DNA from: AC-37 sp036389105
GTDB lineage: Bacteria; Actinomycetota; Thermoleophilia; Solirubrobacterales; Thermoleophilaceae
Assembly (NCBI GenBank): GCA_036389105.1
Contig: DASVQK010000160.1
Location: 1-29,078 of the forward strand
DNA length: 29,078 nucleotides
Direction: 5' to 3'
The notes under the pieces were generated by a model that was not told the origin of the DNA, ran no database searches, and worked only from the letters and a program-made list of their open reading frames with translations. Below, in pieces: positions 7,661-15,499 of the stretch (positions are counted from its first letter, which is position 1; every line of letters starts with the position of its first letter). The position numbers and the translations under genes are program-made.

Positions 7661-9180
7661 GGCGGATCGCGGCCACAGCCTGCCTCGCCGTCGGGATCGT
7701 GGTGGCCCTGGCCGCCGGGCTGGGCGCGGGCGGAGGCGGCTCCGGCTACACCGTGCGCGCGATCTTCTACAACGCCGGCAACGTCGTGACGGGCGAGGAC
7801 GTCAAGACGGCCGGCGCCAAGATCGGCTCGGTCGACTCCCTCGACGTGACCAAGGACAAGAAGGCCGTCGTGGTCATGAAGATCGAGGAGGCGGGCTTCA
7901 CCCCGTTCCGCGCCGACGCCGAGTGCACCATCCGCCCGCAGGGCCTGATCGGCGAGAAGTTCGTGGACTGCAACGCGGGCTCGGCCCCGCACGCGGAGCT
8001 GAAGGAGGTCCCGGACGGCCAGCCCGGCGCCGGCCAGCACCTGCTGCCGGTCTACCGCAACCACGCGCCCGTTGACCTCGACCTGGTCAACGACACCCTG
8101 CGCCGGCCGTTCCGGGAGCGGCTGTCGATCCTCGTGAGCGAGTTCGGCACCGCCCTGGCCGGCCGCGGCGACGAGCTGAACAAGGCCATCCACGCCGCCA
8201 ACCCGGCGCTGCGCGACACCGACAGGGTGCTGGCCATCCTGGCGGAGCAGAACCGCACGCTGTCGCGGCTGGCCGTGGACTCCGACCGCGTGCTGGCGCC
8301 GCTGGCCGCGCGCCGCAGGCGCGTGTCCGACTTCGTGGTGCAGGCCAACACCACCGCCCAGGCCACCGCGGAGCGAAGCGACGCGCTCATGCGCACGTTC
8401 GAGCGCTTCCCGTCCTTCCTGCGCGAGCTCAAGCCCACGCTGGCCGACCTCGGAGCGCTGTCCGACCAGATGACGCCGGTGCTGGTCGACCTCGGTCGCG
8501 CGGCGCCGAGCCTCAACCGCTTCGTGCTCGAGCTCGGGCCGTTCTCGAAGGCCGCCACCCCGGCGCTGCGCTCGCTGGGCGACGCCGCCGACGTCGGGCG
8601 CCCGGCGCTCACCCACTCGCACCCGCTCATCCGCCAGCTCGTGACCTTCGGGCGCAAGGCCAAGCCGCTCTCCACCAACCTGGACCGGCTCACCGCCAAC
8701 CTGGACAAGAGCGGCGGAATCGAGCGAATCCTCGACTACATCTTCTACCAGGCCACCGCGATCAACGGGTTCGACGGGATCAGCCACTACCTGCGCGCCG
8801 AGCTGCTCACCAACCTCTGCTCGCAGTACACCACCACGCCCGTCGGCGGCTGCTCGGCCAACTACACGGCCACCCGCTCGATCCCGGGCGGCAGCGCCGC
8901 CAAGCTCGACCCGTCGCTCGAGCGGCTGCGGCGCGCGCTGCGCGAGGGCGCGGGCGGCGACAAGGCCGCGGGCAGCGGGGGCGGCGACGCTCCGCGCCGG
9001 CCGGCGGCGTCCGACGACCCGTTCCAGGCGCTGCGCGACCTGGTCAACCCCGCCGTCTCGCGCATCCGCAACGGCGGGGTCGACCGCATCCGCCGCGGCG
9101 TGCGCAACGGCTCGCCCGCCTACGGCCAGCGCGACGCGACGGACGCCGCGCTCGACTACCTCCTGGGGAGCTCGCCATGA
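7657..9180 (+). CDS. MCE-family protein 2
   Basis: 507-residue MCE subunit. A hydrophobic N-terminal anchor or signal (residues 4-28) is followed by GSGYTVRAIFYNAGNVVTGE, the start of the MCE domain, then long helices and a Gly/Arg-rich tail. It has more cysteines than its neighbours: C9 in the anchor, two inside the MCE domain (in the DAECTI and FVDCNAG segments) and the tail pair C388 and C399. C9 is too near the N-terminus to be a normal lipobox. ATG 7657 overlaps the previous stop by four bases, and its own stop overlaps the next ATG. Confidence 0.93.
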   Translation: MRRIAATACLAVGIVVALAAGLGAGGGGSGYTVRAIFYNAGNVVTGEDVKTAGAKIGSVDSLDVTKDKKAVVVMKIEEAGFTPFRADAECTIRPQGLIGEKFVDCNAGSAPHAELKEVPDGQPGAGQHLLPVYRNHAPVDLDLVNDTLRRPFRERLSILVSEFGTALAGRGDELNKAIHAANPALRDTDRVLAILAEQNRTLSRLAVDSDRVLAPLAARRRRVSDFVVQANTTAQATAERSDALMRTFERFPSFLRELKPTLADLGALSDQMTPVLVDLGRAAPSLNRFVLELGPFSKAATPALRSLGDAADVGRPALTHSHPLIRQLVTFGRKAKPLSTNLDRLTANLDKSGGIERILDYIFYQATAINGFDGISHYLRAELLTNLCSQYTTTPVGGCSANYTATRSIPGGSAAKLDPSLERLRRALREGAGGDKAAGSGGGDAPRRPAASDDPFQALRDLVNPAVSRIRNGGVDRIRRGVRNGSPAYGQRDATDAALDYLLGSSP

Positions 9181-10592
9181 GGCGCGGCGACCGGACGGCC
9201 TCCAGCGTCATCGGCAGCCCCGTGCTCGTGGGCGCCGTCACCGTGCTCGTCCTGGTCGTGGCCGTCTTCCTGGCCTACAACGCCAACAGCGGGCTGCCGT
9301 TCGTGCCGATCTACGAGCTGAAGGCGCAGGTGCCGAGCGCGGCGAACCTCGTGCCGGGCAACGAGGTCCGCGTGGGCGGGCACCGCGTGGGCGCCGTCAC
9401 CGAGATCAAGCCCGAGCGCCAGCCCGACGGCTCCACCATCGCGGTGCTCAAGATGAAGCTGGACAGGGAGCTCCAGCCGCTGCCCGTGGACACGCACGTG
9501 CTGGTCCGGTCGCGGTCCGCGCTCGGCCTCAAGTACGTCGAGATCGATCCGGGCAGGGCGGAGGCGGGCTTCCGGGCGGGCGACACGATGCCGCTGGCGG
9601 CGGCCACGCCGAGGCCCGTCGAGATCGACGAGGTGCTCAACATGTTCGACGAGCGCACCCGGCGCGGCATCCGCCGCAGCCTCGAGGGCTACGGCACCGG
9701 GCTGGCCGGGCGCGGTTCGGACCTAAACGACGTCATCTCCCGGCTGCCGCCGCTCCTGTTCAACCTCCAGCCGGTCACGGCGAACCTGGCCGACAGGCGC
9801 ACGCGGTTGCGGGCGCTGTTTCCGGCGCTCGGCCGCGCGGCGCGCATCGTCGCCCCGGTCGCCGAGACGCAGGCGCGGCTGTTCGAGAACCTGGACACCA
9901 CCTTCGGCGCGCTGGCGCGCGTGGCCCGGCCGTTCATCCAGGAGACGATCTCGGAGTCGCCGCCCACGCTCGAGACGGCCATCGCCCAGTTCCCGGCCCA
10001 GCGGCCGTTCCTCGAGAACACCACCGCGTTCGCGCGCGAGCTGCGGCCCGGCATACGGGTGCTGCCCGGCACGCTCCCCGACCTGGCGGACGCGCTGCGC
10101 TTCGGCCGCACCACGCTCAAGCGCTCGCCGGCGCTCAACAGGCGGCTCGAGGGCGTGTTCCGGTCGCTCGAGTCGTTCGCCACCGACCCGCTCGTGCCGA
10201 AGGGCATCAGCAGGCTCACCGACACCGCCACCTCGCTCGAGCCCACGGTGGCGTTCCTCACGCCGGTACAGGTGAACTGCAACTACGTCACGCTCTGGTT
10301 CCGCAACACCTCCAGCCTGCTGTCGGAGGGCGACAAGAACGGCACCTGGCAGCGGTTCATCATCGTCGCCACCCCGCAGGGGCCGAACAGCGAGAGCGGG
10401 CCGTCCAGCGCGCCGGCCAACGGGCCGGCGGCGGACAACTACCTGCACTCCAACACGTACCCGAACTTCGGCGGACCGGGGCAGCCCAACGAGTGCGAGG
10501 CCGGCAACGAGGACTACATCGTCGGCAGGAAGGTCCTGGGCAACCAGCCCGGCACCCAGGCCACCAAGACGGACGGGCAGGTCAAGCCGTGA
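9177..10592 (+). CDS. MCE-family protein 3
   Basis: 471-residue MCE subunit. A basic head (MRRGDR) leads into a membrane anchor (about residues 16-35), then the MCE domain from YELKAQVPSAANLVPGNEV through KYVEIDPG. A PRPVEIDEVLNMFD segment marks the switch to the helical part. The tail contains the only two cysteines, C368 and C440, and is rich in Asn, Gly and Pro. ATG 9177 and the following GTG 10589 both give four-base overlaps, so translation is probably coupled along the series. Confidence 0.93.
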   Translation: MRRGDRTASSVIGSPVLVGAVTVLVLVVAVFLAYNANSGLPFVPIYELKAQVPSAANLVPGNEVRVGGHRVGAVTEIKPERQPDGSTIAVLKMKLDRELQPLPVDTHVLVRSRSALGLKYVEIDPGRAEAGFRAGDTMPLAAATPRPVEIDEVLNMFDERTRRGIRRSLEGYGTGLAGRGSDLNDVISRLPPLLFNLQPVTANLADRRTRLRALFPALGRAARIVAPVAETQARLFENLDTTFGALARVARPFIQETISESPPTLETAIAQFPAQRPFLENTTAFARELRPGIRVLPGTLPDLADALRFGRTTLKRSPALNRRLEGVFRSLESFATDPLVPKGISRLTDTATSLEPTVAFLTPVQVNCNYVTLWFRNTSSLLSEGDKNGTWQRFIIVATPQGPNSESGPSSAPANGPAADNYLHSNTYPNFGGPGQPNECEAGNEDYIVGRKVLGNQPGTQATKTDGQVKP

Positions 10593-12025
10593 GCCGCCGG
10601 CGCGAGGTGAGCCCCTTCAAGGCCGGGCTGATGCTGGCCACCCTGGTGTTCGTGTTCGCGTTCTTCGTGTTCACCAAGACCAACCCGTTCTCGGACCCGT
10701 TCGAGCTCAAGGCCGTCTTCCAGAACAGCGACGCGCTCCAGGTCAAGTCACCCGTGCGCATCGCGGGCATCGAGGTGGGCACGGTCAAGTCGGTCGACCC
10801 CGAGGGCGGCGACTCCTCGGCGGCCACGGTCACGATGTCGATCAAGAGGAACGGCCTGCCGGTCTTCCGCGACGCCCAGGCCAAGATCCGGCCGCGCATC
10901 TTCCTCGAGGGCAACTTCTTCGTGGACCTCCAGCCGGGCACCCCGGGCGCGAAGAGGGCCTCGTCTGGCTACACGATCCCGGTCAGCCAGACGGCCGCCC
11001 CGGTGCAGCTCGACAACGTGCTCACCTCGCTACAGGCCAACACGCGCGCCGACCTCCAGACGCTGGTCAAGGGCTATGGCGACGCGCTGGCCGGCCAGCC
11101 GAAGCCGGGCGAGGACGACGACCAGGACAGGTCCACGAAGGGCGAGACGGCCGCCAAGTCCCTCAACGACTCGCTCAAGACCGCGCCCGACGCGCTGCGC
11201 GGCGTGGCGGTGGTGAACGGCGCCCTGGTCGGCACCGAGGCGCACGACCTGTCGGGCTTCGTCAAGGGGCAGCAGAAGGTCTCCACCGCGCTCGCCTCGC
11301 GGGAGGAGTCGCTCAAGGACCTGGTCACCAACTTCAACACCACCCTGGCGGCCTTCGCCGACGAGCAGGACAACCTGCGCACGACGATCCACCTGCTGCC
11401 TGGGGTGCTCCAGCGGGCCAACCCGCTGTTCGACCACCTGAACGCGTCGTTCCCGCCCACGCGCGCGTTCGCGCGCGAGATCCTGCCGGGCGTCCGCGAG
11501 ACCCCGGCCACGATCGACGCGGCGTTCCCGTGGATCGCGCAGACGCGCGCCCTGGTCTCGCCCGACGAGCTCCAGGGGGTGGCGCGCGACCTGCGGCCGG
11601 CCGTCCGCGACCTGGCTCAGCTCACCAACGGCACGGTTCAGCTGCTGCCCCAGGTGGACCTGGTCAGCAAGTGCGCAACGCAGGTGGTGCTGCCGACGGG
11701 CGACATCAAGATCGACGACCCGCCGCTGACCACCGGGGTTGAGAACTACAAGGAGTTCTTCCACACGCTGGTGTCGCTCTCCGGCGAGTCGCAGAACTTC
11801 GACGGCAACGGGCAGTACACGCGCTTCCAGACCGGCGGCGGGGCGCACCAGGTTTCCACGGGCGCGCTGCCGGGGCTGGGCCAGCTATTCGGCAACGCGG
11901 CCGTCGCGCCGATCGGCACGCGGCCCGCCGCGCCGGCCAGGCGCCCGCCCTACAACCGCGACGTCCAGTGCTACAGGAACAAGCTGCCGGACGTGAACGC
12001 CGCGAAGACGGGGCCAGGGGCATGA
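10589..12025 (+). CDS. MCE-family protein 4
   Basis: 478-residue MCE subunit starting at GTG 10589, whose GTGA overlaps the previous stop; the open frame upstream of it is shadow. One anchor (about residues 10-30) is followed by FELKAVFQNSDALQVKSPV and the rest of the MCE domain to about residue 120. After AAPVQLDNVLTSL comes an inserted polar stretch rich in Asp, Lys and Glu (about residues 170-195) that the other five lack. The helical region has LLPGVLQRANP. The only cysteines are C362 and C461 in the tail. ATGA overlap with the next gene. Confidence 0.93.
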   Translation: MSRRREVSPFKAGLMLATLVFVFAFFVFTKTNPFSDPFELKAVFQNSDALQVKSPVRIAGIEVGTVKSVDPEGGDSSAATVTMSIKRNGLPVFRDAQAKIRPRIFLEGNFFVDLQPGTPGAKRASSGYTIPVSQTAAPVQLDNVLTSLQANTRADLQTLVKGYGDALAGQPKPGEDDDQDRSTKGETAAKSLNDSLKTAPDALRGVAVVNGALVGTEAHDLSGFVKGQQKVSTALASREESLKDLVTNFNTTLAAFADEQDNLRTTIHLLPGVLQRANPLFDHLNASFPPTRAFAREILPGVRETPATIDAAFPWIAQTRALVSPDELQGVARDLRPAVRDLAQLTNGTVQLLPQVDLVSKCATQVVLPTGDIKIDDPPLTTGVENYKEFFHTLVSLSGESQNFDGNGQYTRFQTGGGAHQVSTGALPGLGQLFGNAAVAPIGTRPAAPARRPPYNRDVQCYRNKLPDVNAAKTGPGA

Positions 12026-13365
12026 GGCGCGTGATCCGCAAGCACCTGCGCGACTTCGTCGCCGTCGCGGCGCTGTTCCTGATCGCGATCGCGGTCTCCG
12101 GCTACATCCTCGGCCAGCAGCGGCTCAACCTGCCCGGCTGGGTGCCGTTGGTCGGCAAGGACTTCTACACGGTCAAGGCCGAGTTCTCGAACGCGCAGGC
12201 CCTGACACCGGGCGAGGGGCAGACGGTGAACGTCGCGGGCGTCCCCGTCGGCGAGATCGGCAAGGTCGAGCTGAAGAACGGCGTAGCCCTCGTGACGCTG
12301 AAGATCAAGCGCAAGTACGCGCCGATCTACCGCGACGCCACGATGCTGCTGCGCCCCAAGACCGGCCTGAAGGACATGACCGTGCAGATGGACCCGGGGG
12401 ACCCGCCCGCGGGCAAGCTGCCGGACGGCGGCACGGTCCCGATCGGCAACACCGCGCCGGACGTGAACCCGGACGAGGTCCTGTCCGCGCTGGACACCGA
12501 CACGCGCACCTACCTCCAGATCCTCCTGAACGCGGGCGCCAGGGCCTTCGGCAAGCAGGGGTACCCGGCCGACCTGCGCGAGACGTTCAAGCGCTTCGAG
12601 CCCACCAACCGCGACCTGGCCAAGATCACGGGGCAGCTCTCCAAGCGGCGGGCCAACATCGCGCGCGTCGTCCACAACCTGCGCAGTCTCACCCAGGAGC
12701 TGGGCACGAAGGACAGGCAGATCGCCTCGCTTGTGGACTCCTCCAACGCCAACTTCCGTGCGCTGGCGTCGCAGGACGCGCGCATCCGCGAGTCGCTCCA
12801 GCTCCTGCCGGGCACGCTCCAGACCGCGCAGTCCACGCTGGGCAAGGCCGACCGCCTGGCCACGTACCTCGGGCCCACGCTCCAGGCCCTCCGGCCGACG
12901 GCTCGCGCGCTCGGACCCGCGCTCCGGTCCACGCGGCCGTTCCTGCGCGACACCAGGCCGATCATCCAGAACCAGCTCCGCCCGTTCGCGCGGGAGGCCG
13001 GGCCCACCGTGCGCGACCTGCGCAAGGCGGCCGCCACCCTCGGGCCCACCACGCCGAAGCTCACGCGGGTGTTCAAGGTCGTCAACTCCGCGCTGAACGA
13101 GCTGGCCTACAACCCGCCCGGCGAAGAGGAGGGCTTCCTCTTCTGGAACTCGTGGGTCAACCACAACGGGGCCAGCGTGTTCAGCACCCAGGACGCGCAC
13201 GGCCCGATCCGGCGCGGGCTGATCGTGGCCTCGTGCCAGAGCCTCGAGCTGCTCGAGAACATCGTCAAGGGCCAGCCGGCGCTGCGGACGCTCAGCGAGC
13301 TGCTCAACTCGCCCACCTCGACCCAGGTCTGCCCGAAGCAGATCAGCCCGAAGGCGGACGGCTGA
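12022..13365 (+). CDS. MCE-family protein 5
   Basis: 447-residue MCE subunit. A basic head (MRRVIRKHLRD) and one anchor (about residues 12-31) precede the MCE domain beginning at YTVKAEFSNAQALTPGEG. This is the subunit with the most regular helical part: prolines at residues 292, 299, 306, 313, 321 and 328, mostly spaced by seven. The only cysteines are C405 and C437 in the tail. The start is ATG 12022, overlapping the previous stop by four bases. The stop shares one base with the next ATG. Confidence 0.93.
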   Translation: MRRVIRKHLRDFVAVAALFLIAIAVSGYILGQQRLNLPGWVPLVGKDFYTVKAEFSNAQALTPGEGQTVNVAGVPVGEIGKVELKNGVALVTLKIKRKYAPIYRDATMLLRPKTGLKDMTVQMDPGDPPAGKLPDGGTVPIGNTAPDVNPDEVLSALDTDTRTYLQILLNAGARAFGKQGYPADLRETFKRFEPTNRDLAKITGQLSKRRANIARVVHNLRSLTQELGTKDRQIASLVDSSNANFRALASQDARIRESLQLLPGTLQTAQSTLGKADRLATYLGPTLQALRPTARALGPALRSTRPFLRDTRPIIQNQLRPFAREAGPTVRDLRKAAATLGPTTPKLTRVFKVVNSALNELAYNPPGEEEGFLFWNSWVNHNGASVFSTQDAHGPIRRGLIVASCQSLELLENIVKGQPALRTLSELLNSPTSTQVCPKQISPKADG

Positions 13366-14855
13366 TGCAGAAGAACGCCCCCAACCTGCCCCGCCTGGCC
13401 GCCATGACGGTGTTCGCGCTCTCCTGCATCGGGATCCTGCTGTTCCTCTGGCTGGCGTTCGGCGGCTCGGTGCCGCTCCAGGCGAAGGGCTACCGCGTGC
13501 ACGTGCGCTTCCCGGAGGCCACGACGCTGGCCATGGAGGCCGACGTGCGGATCTCGGGCGTTCGCGTGGGCAACGTGGTCAAGCTCGAGCGCGGCGGGCG
13601 CTTCACGGATGCCACGCTGGAGATCGACCAGCGCTTCGCGCCGCTGAACGCCGACTCGCGCACGATCCTGCGGCAGAAGTCGCTCCTGGGGGAGACGTAC
13701 GTGGAGCTCACGCCCGGGACGAAGAACGGGAAGACGCTGGCGGACGACGCGACGCTGGCGCAGGGCAACGTGTCACCCACCGTCGAGCTGGACGAGATCT
13801 TCCGCACGTTCGACGGACCCACGCGCACGGCGTTCAAGCAGTGGATGGACCAGCAGGGCCAGGCCGTGCACGGGCGCGGCGCCGACCTGAACGACGCGCT
13901 GGGCAACCTCACGCCGTTCGTGCACGACGCCAACCAGGTGCTGTCGATCCTGAACGAGCAGAGCGGCGACACGCGCCGGCTGGTGCGCGACACGGGCGTG
14001 GTGTTCCAGGCCCTGACGGCGCGCGACGGCGAGCTCGCCGACCTGATCACCAACTCGAACCGGGTGTTCGAGACCACCGCCCGCCGCAACGCCGAGCTAC
14101 AGCAGACGTTCACGATCCTGCCCACGTTCCTGCGCGAGGCCCGCGCCACGACCAACCGGGTAACCGGCTTCGCCCGCAACGCCAACCCGCTGATCACCCA
14201 GCTGCGGCCGGCGGCGCGCCAGCTGTCGCCCACGCTCATCGAGCTGCACGGCCTGGCGCCGGACCTGAAGGGCCTGTTCCGCGACCTGGGCCCGCTCATC
14301 ACGGTCTCGCGCAGGGGCCTTCCGGCGCTGCGGCGGGTGCTGGACGACGCCAAGCCGCTGCTCGGGCAGCTGGACCCGTTCCTGGCCCAGCTCAACCCGA
14401 TCGTCGACTGGCTGGGCATCTACAAGAGCGAGATCGCGGCCTTCTTCCCGCAGGGAGCGGCGGCCGGACAGGCCACCGACCGTCCGCCCGGCTCCACGGC
14501 ACCCATCCACTACCTGCGAACGGCCAACCCGATCAACCCCGAGAACCTGGCCGCCTACCCCACGCGGATCTCGTCCAACCGCTCCAACCCGTACGTGGAG
14601 CCGCTCGGGTACAAGAACTTCCCGCTGAAGGTGTTCGGCACCTACACGTGCACCGGCAACCAGGTCCCGACGCTGGCCCAGCCGTCGGACATCCCGGCGC
14701 CGATCCTGGCCCTGCTGCCGCCGGACCAGCTCGAGCTGGTCCAGACCTACGCGTTCTCGGGTGGCGTGCCCGCGCCGCCGTGCGTCGAGCAGCCGCCCAA
14801 CGGCCGCTTCCTGAAGCAGGCCGGCAAGTACGCGCACGTGACCAAGGCGCCGTAG
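13365..14855 (+). CDS. MCE-family protein 6
   Basis: Sixth and last MCE subunit, 496 residues. A membrane anchor (about residues 11-32) is followed by YRVHVRFPEATTLAMEADV and the MCE domain to about residue 120, then SPTVELDEIFRTFD and the long helical region. The tail is rich in Pro and Asn and carries the cysteine pair C429 and C473; one further cysteine sits in the anchor. ATG 13365 overlaps the previous TGA by one base. With six different subunits the natural reading is one hetero-hexameric ring, as proposed for mycobacterial Mce complexes. No U-rich terminator follows the stop. Confidence 0.93.
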   Translation: MQKNAPNLPRLAAMTVFALSCIGILLFLWLAFGGSVPLQAKGYRVHVRFPEATTLAMEADVRISGVRVGNVVKLERGGRFTDATLEIDQRFAPLNADSRTILRQKSLLGETYVELTPGTKNGKTLADDATLAQGNVSPTVELDEIFRTFDGPTRTAFKQWMDQQGQAVHGRGADLNDALGNLTPFVHDANQVLSILNEQSGDTRRLVRDTGVVFQALTARDGELADLITNSNRVFETTARRNAELQQTFTILPTFLREARATTNRVTGFARNANPLITQLRPAARQLSPTLIELHGLAPDLKGLFRDLGPLITVSRRGLPALRRVLDDAKPLLGQLDPFLAQLNPIVDWLGIYKSEIAAFFPQGAAAGQATDRPPGSTAPIHYLRTANPINPENLAAYPTRISSNRSNPYVEPLGYKNFPLKVFGTYTCTGNQVPTLAQPSDIPAPILALLPPDQLELVQTYAFSGGVPAPPCVEQPPNGRFLKQAGKYAHVTKAP

Positions 14856-14868
14856 GGGCCCCGCGCCG

Positions 14869-14874
14869 TACGCT
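14869..14874 (+). promoter_or_regulatory. Candidate -10 element for the ICMT-like gene
   Basis: TACGCT ends exactly six bases before GTG 14881, in a 25-base gap after the Mce operon. There is no ribosome binding site, so a leaderless transcript is likely. The gene may also be read through from the operon. Confidence 0.45.
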
Positions 14875-14880
14875 CCCGGC

Positions 14881-15453
14881 GTGCGGCCGCTCGTCTACCA
14901 AGCGGGGCCGGCTCAGGTCCTGTTCTACGCCAACGGCGCCGCGTACGTCGTGCGCGAGCTGGTGCTCCAGGTCCGCGCCCCGGGCGGCCGGCGCGACCCG
15001 AGCTACTACGCGATGCTGGCGCTGCCGCTCGCCGGTCTGGCGCTGGCCTTCGTGTTCGCCTCGGTGGACGACCGGCTGCCGGGGCCGCGCTGGGTGCCCG
15101 CCGCGGCCGGCATCGCCCTGATGTGCACCGGGTTCGCGTTCCGCGCCTGGGCGATCCGCGAGCTGGGGCGCTTCTTCACGGTCACGGTCGGCGTGGAGGA
15201 GGGGCACAGGGTGGTGGACACCGGGCCGTACCGCCGCGTGCGCCACCCGAGCTACACGGGCATGGCCGTGTACTTCGCGGGGCTGGGGATCTCGCTCGAC
15301 AGCTGGCTGAGCCTGGCCGCCGCGACGCTGCTCCCGCTGGCCGGGATCGTGGTGCGGATCCACTACGAGGAGCAGCTGCTGCGGCGCGAGCTGGGGCCGC
15401 CGTACGCCGACTACTCGGAGCGCACCAGGCGCCTGGTGCCGGGGGTGTGGTGA
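14881..15453 (+). CDS. Isoprenylcysteine carboxyl methyltransferase-like membrane protein
   Basis: 190-residue membrane protein with about five hydrophobic segments. The C-terminal half matches the ICMT/phospholipid methyltransferase fold: TGPYRRVRHPSYTG, then HYEEQLLRRELGPPYADYSE and a closing RLVPGVW. In this superfamily those residues bind S-adenosylmethionine, and the enzyme methylates a lipid or prenyl substrate in the membrane. Bacterial members mostly have unknown substrates. It lies between the Mce operon and an RND lipid-type transporter, so a lipid substrate is a fair guess but only inference. GTG start, no Shine-Dalgarno. Confidence 0.85.
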   Translation: MRPLVYQAGPAQVLFYANGAAYVVRELVLQVRAPGGRRDPSYYAMLALPLAGLALAFVFASVDDRLPGPRWVPAAAGIALMCTGFAFRAWAIRELGRFFTVTVGVEEGHRVVDTGPYRRVRHPSYTGMAVYFAGLGISLDSWLSLAAATLLPLAGIVVRIHYEEQLLRRELGPPYADYSERTRRLVPGVW

Positions 15454-15487
15454 TGGCGGAAGCGGCGTAGGCGCCCTGCGCGTCTCG

Positions 15488-15493
15488 TAAGCT
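15488..15493 (+). promoter_or_regulatory. Candidate -10 element for the RND gene
   Basis: TAAGCT ends exactly six bases before GTG 15500, with no Shine-Dalgarno sequence between. This is the same arrangement as at 14869-14874 and 27223-27228 and suggests a leaderless start. Confidence 0.45.
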
Positions 15494-15499
15494 GGCAGC

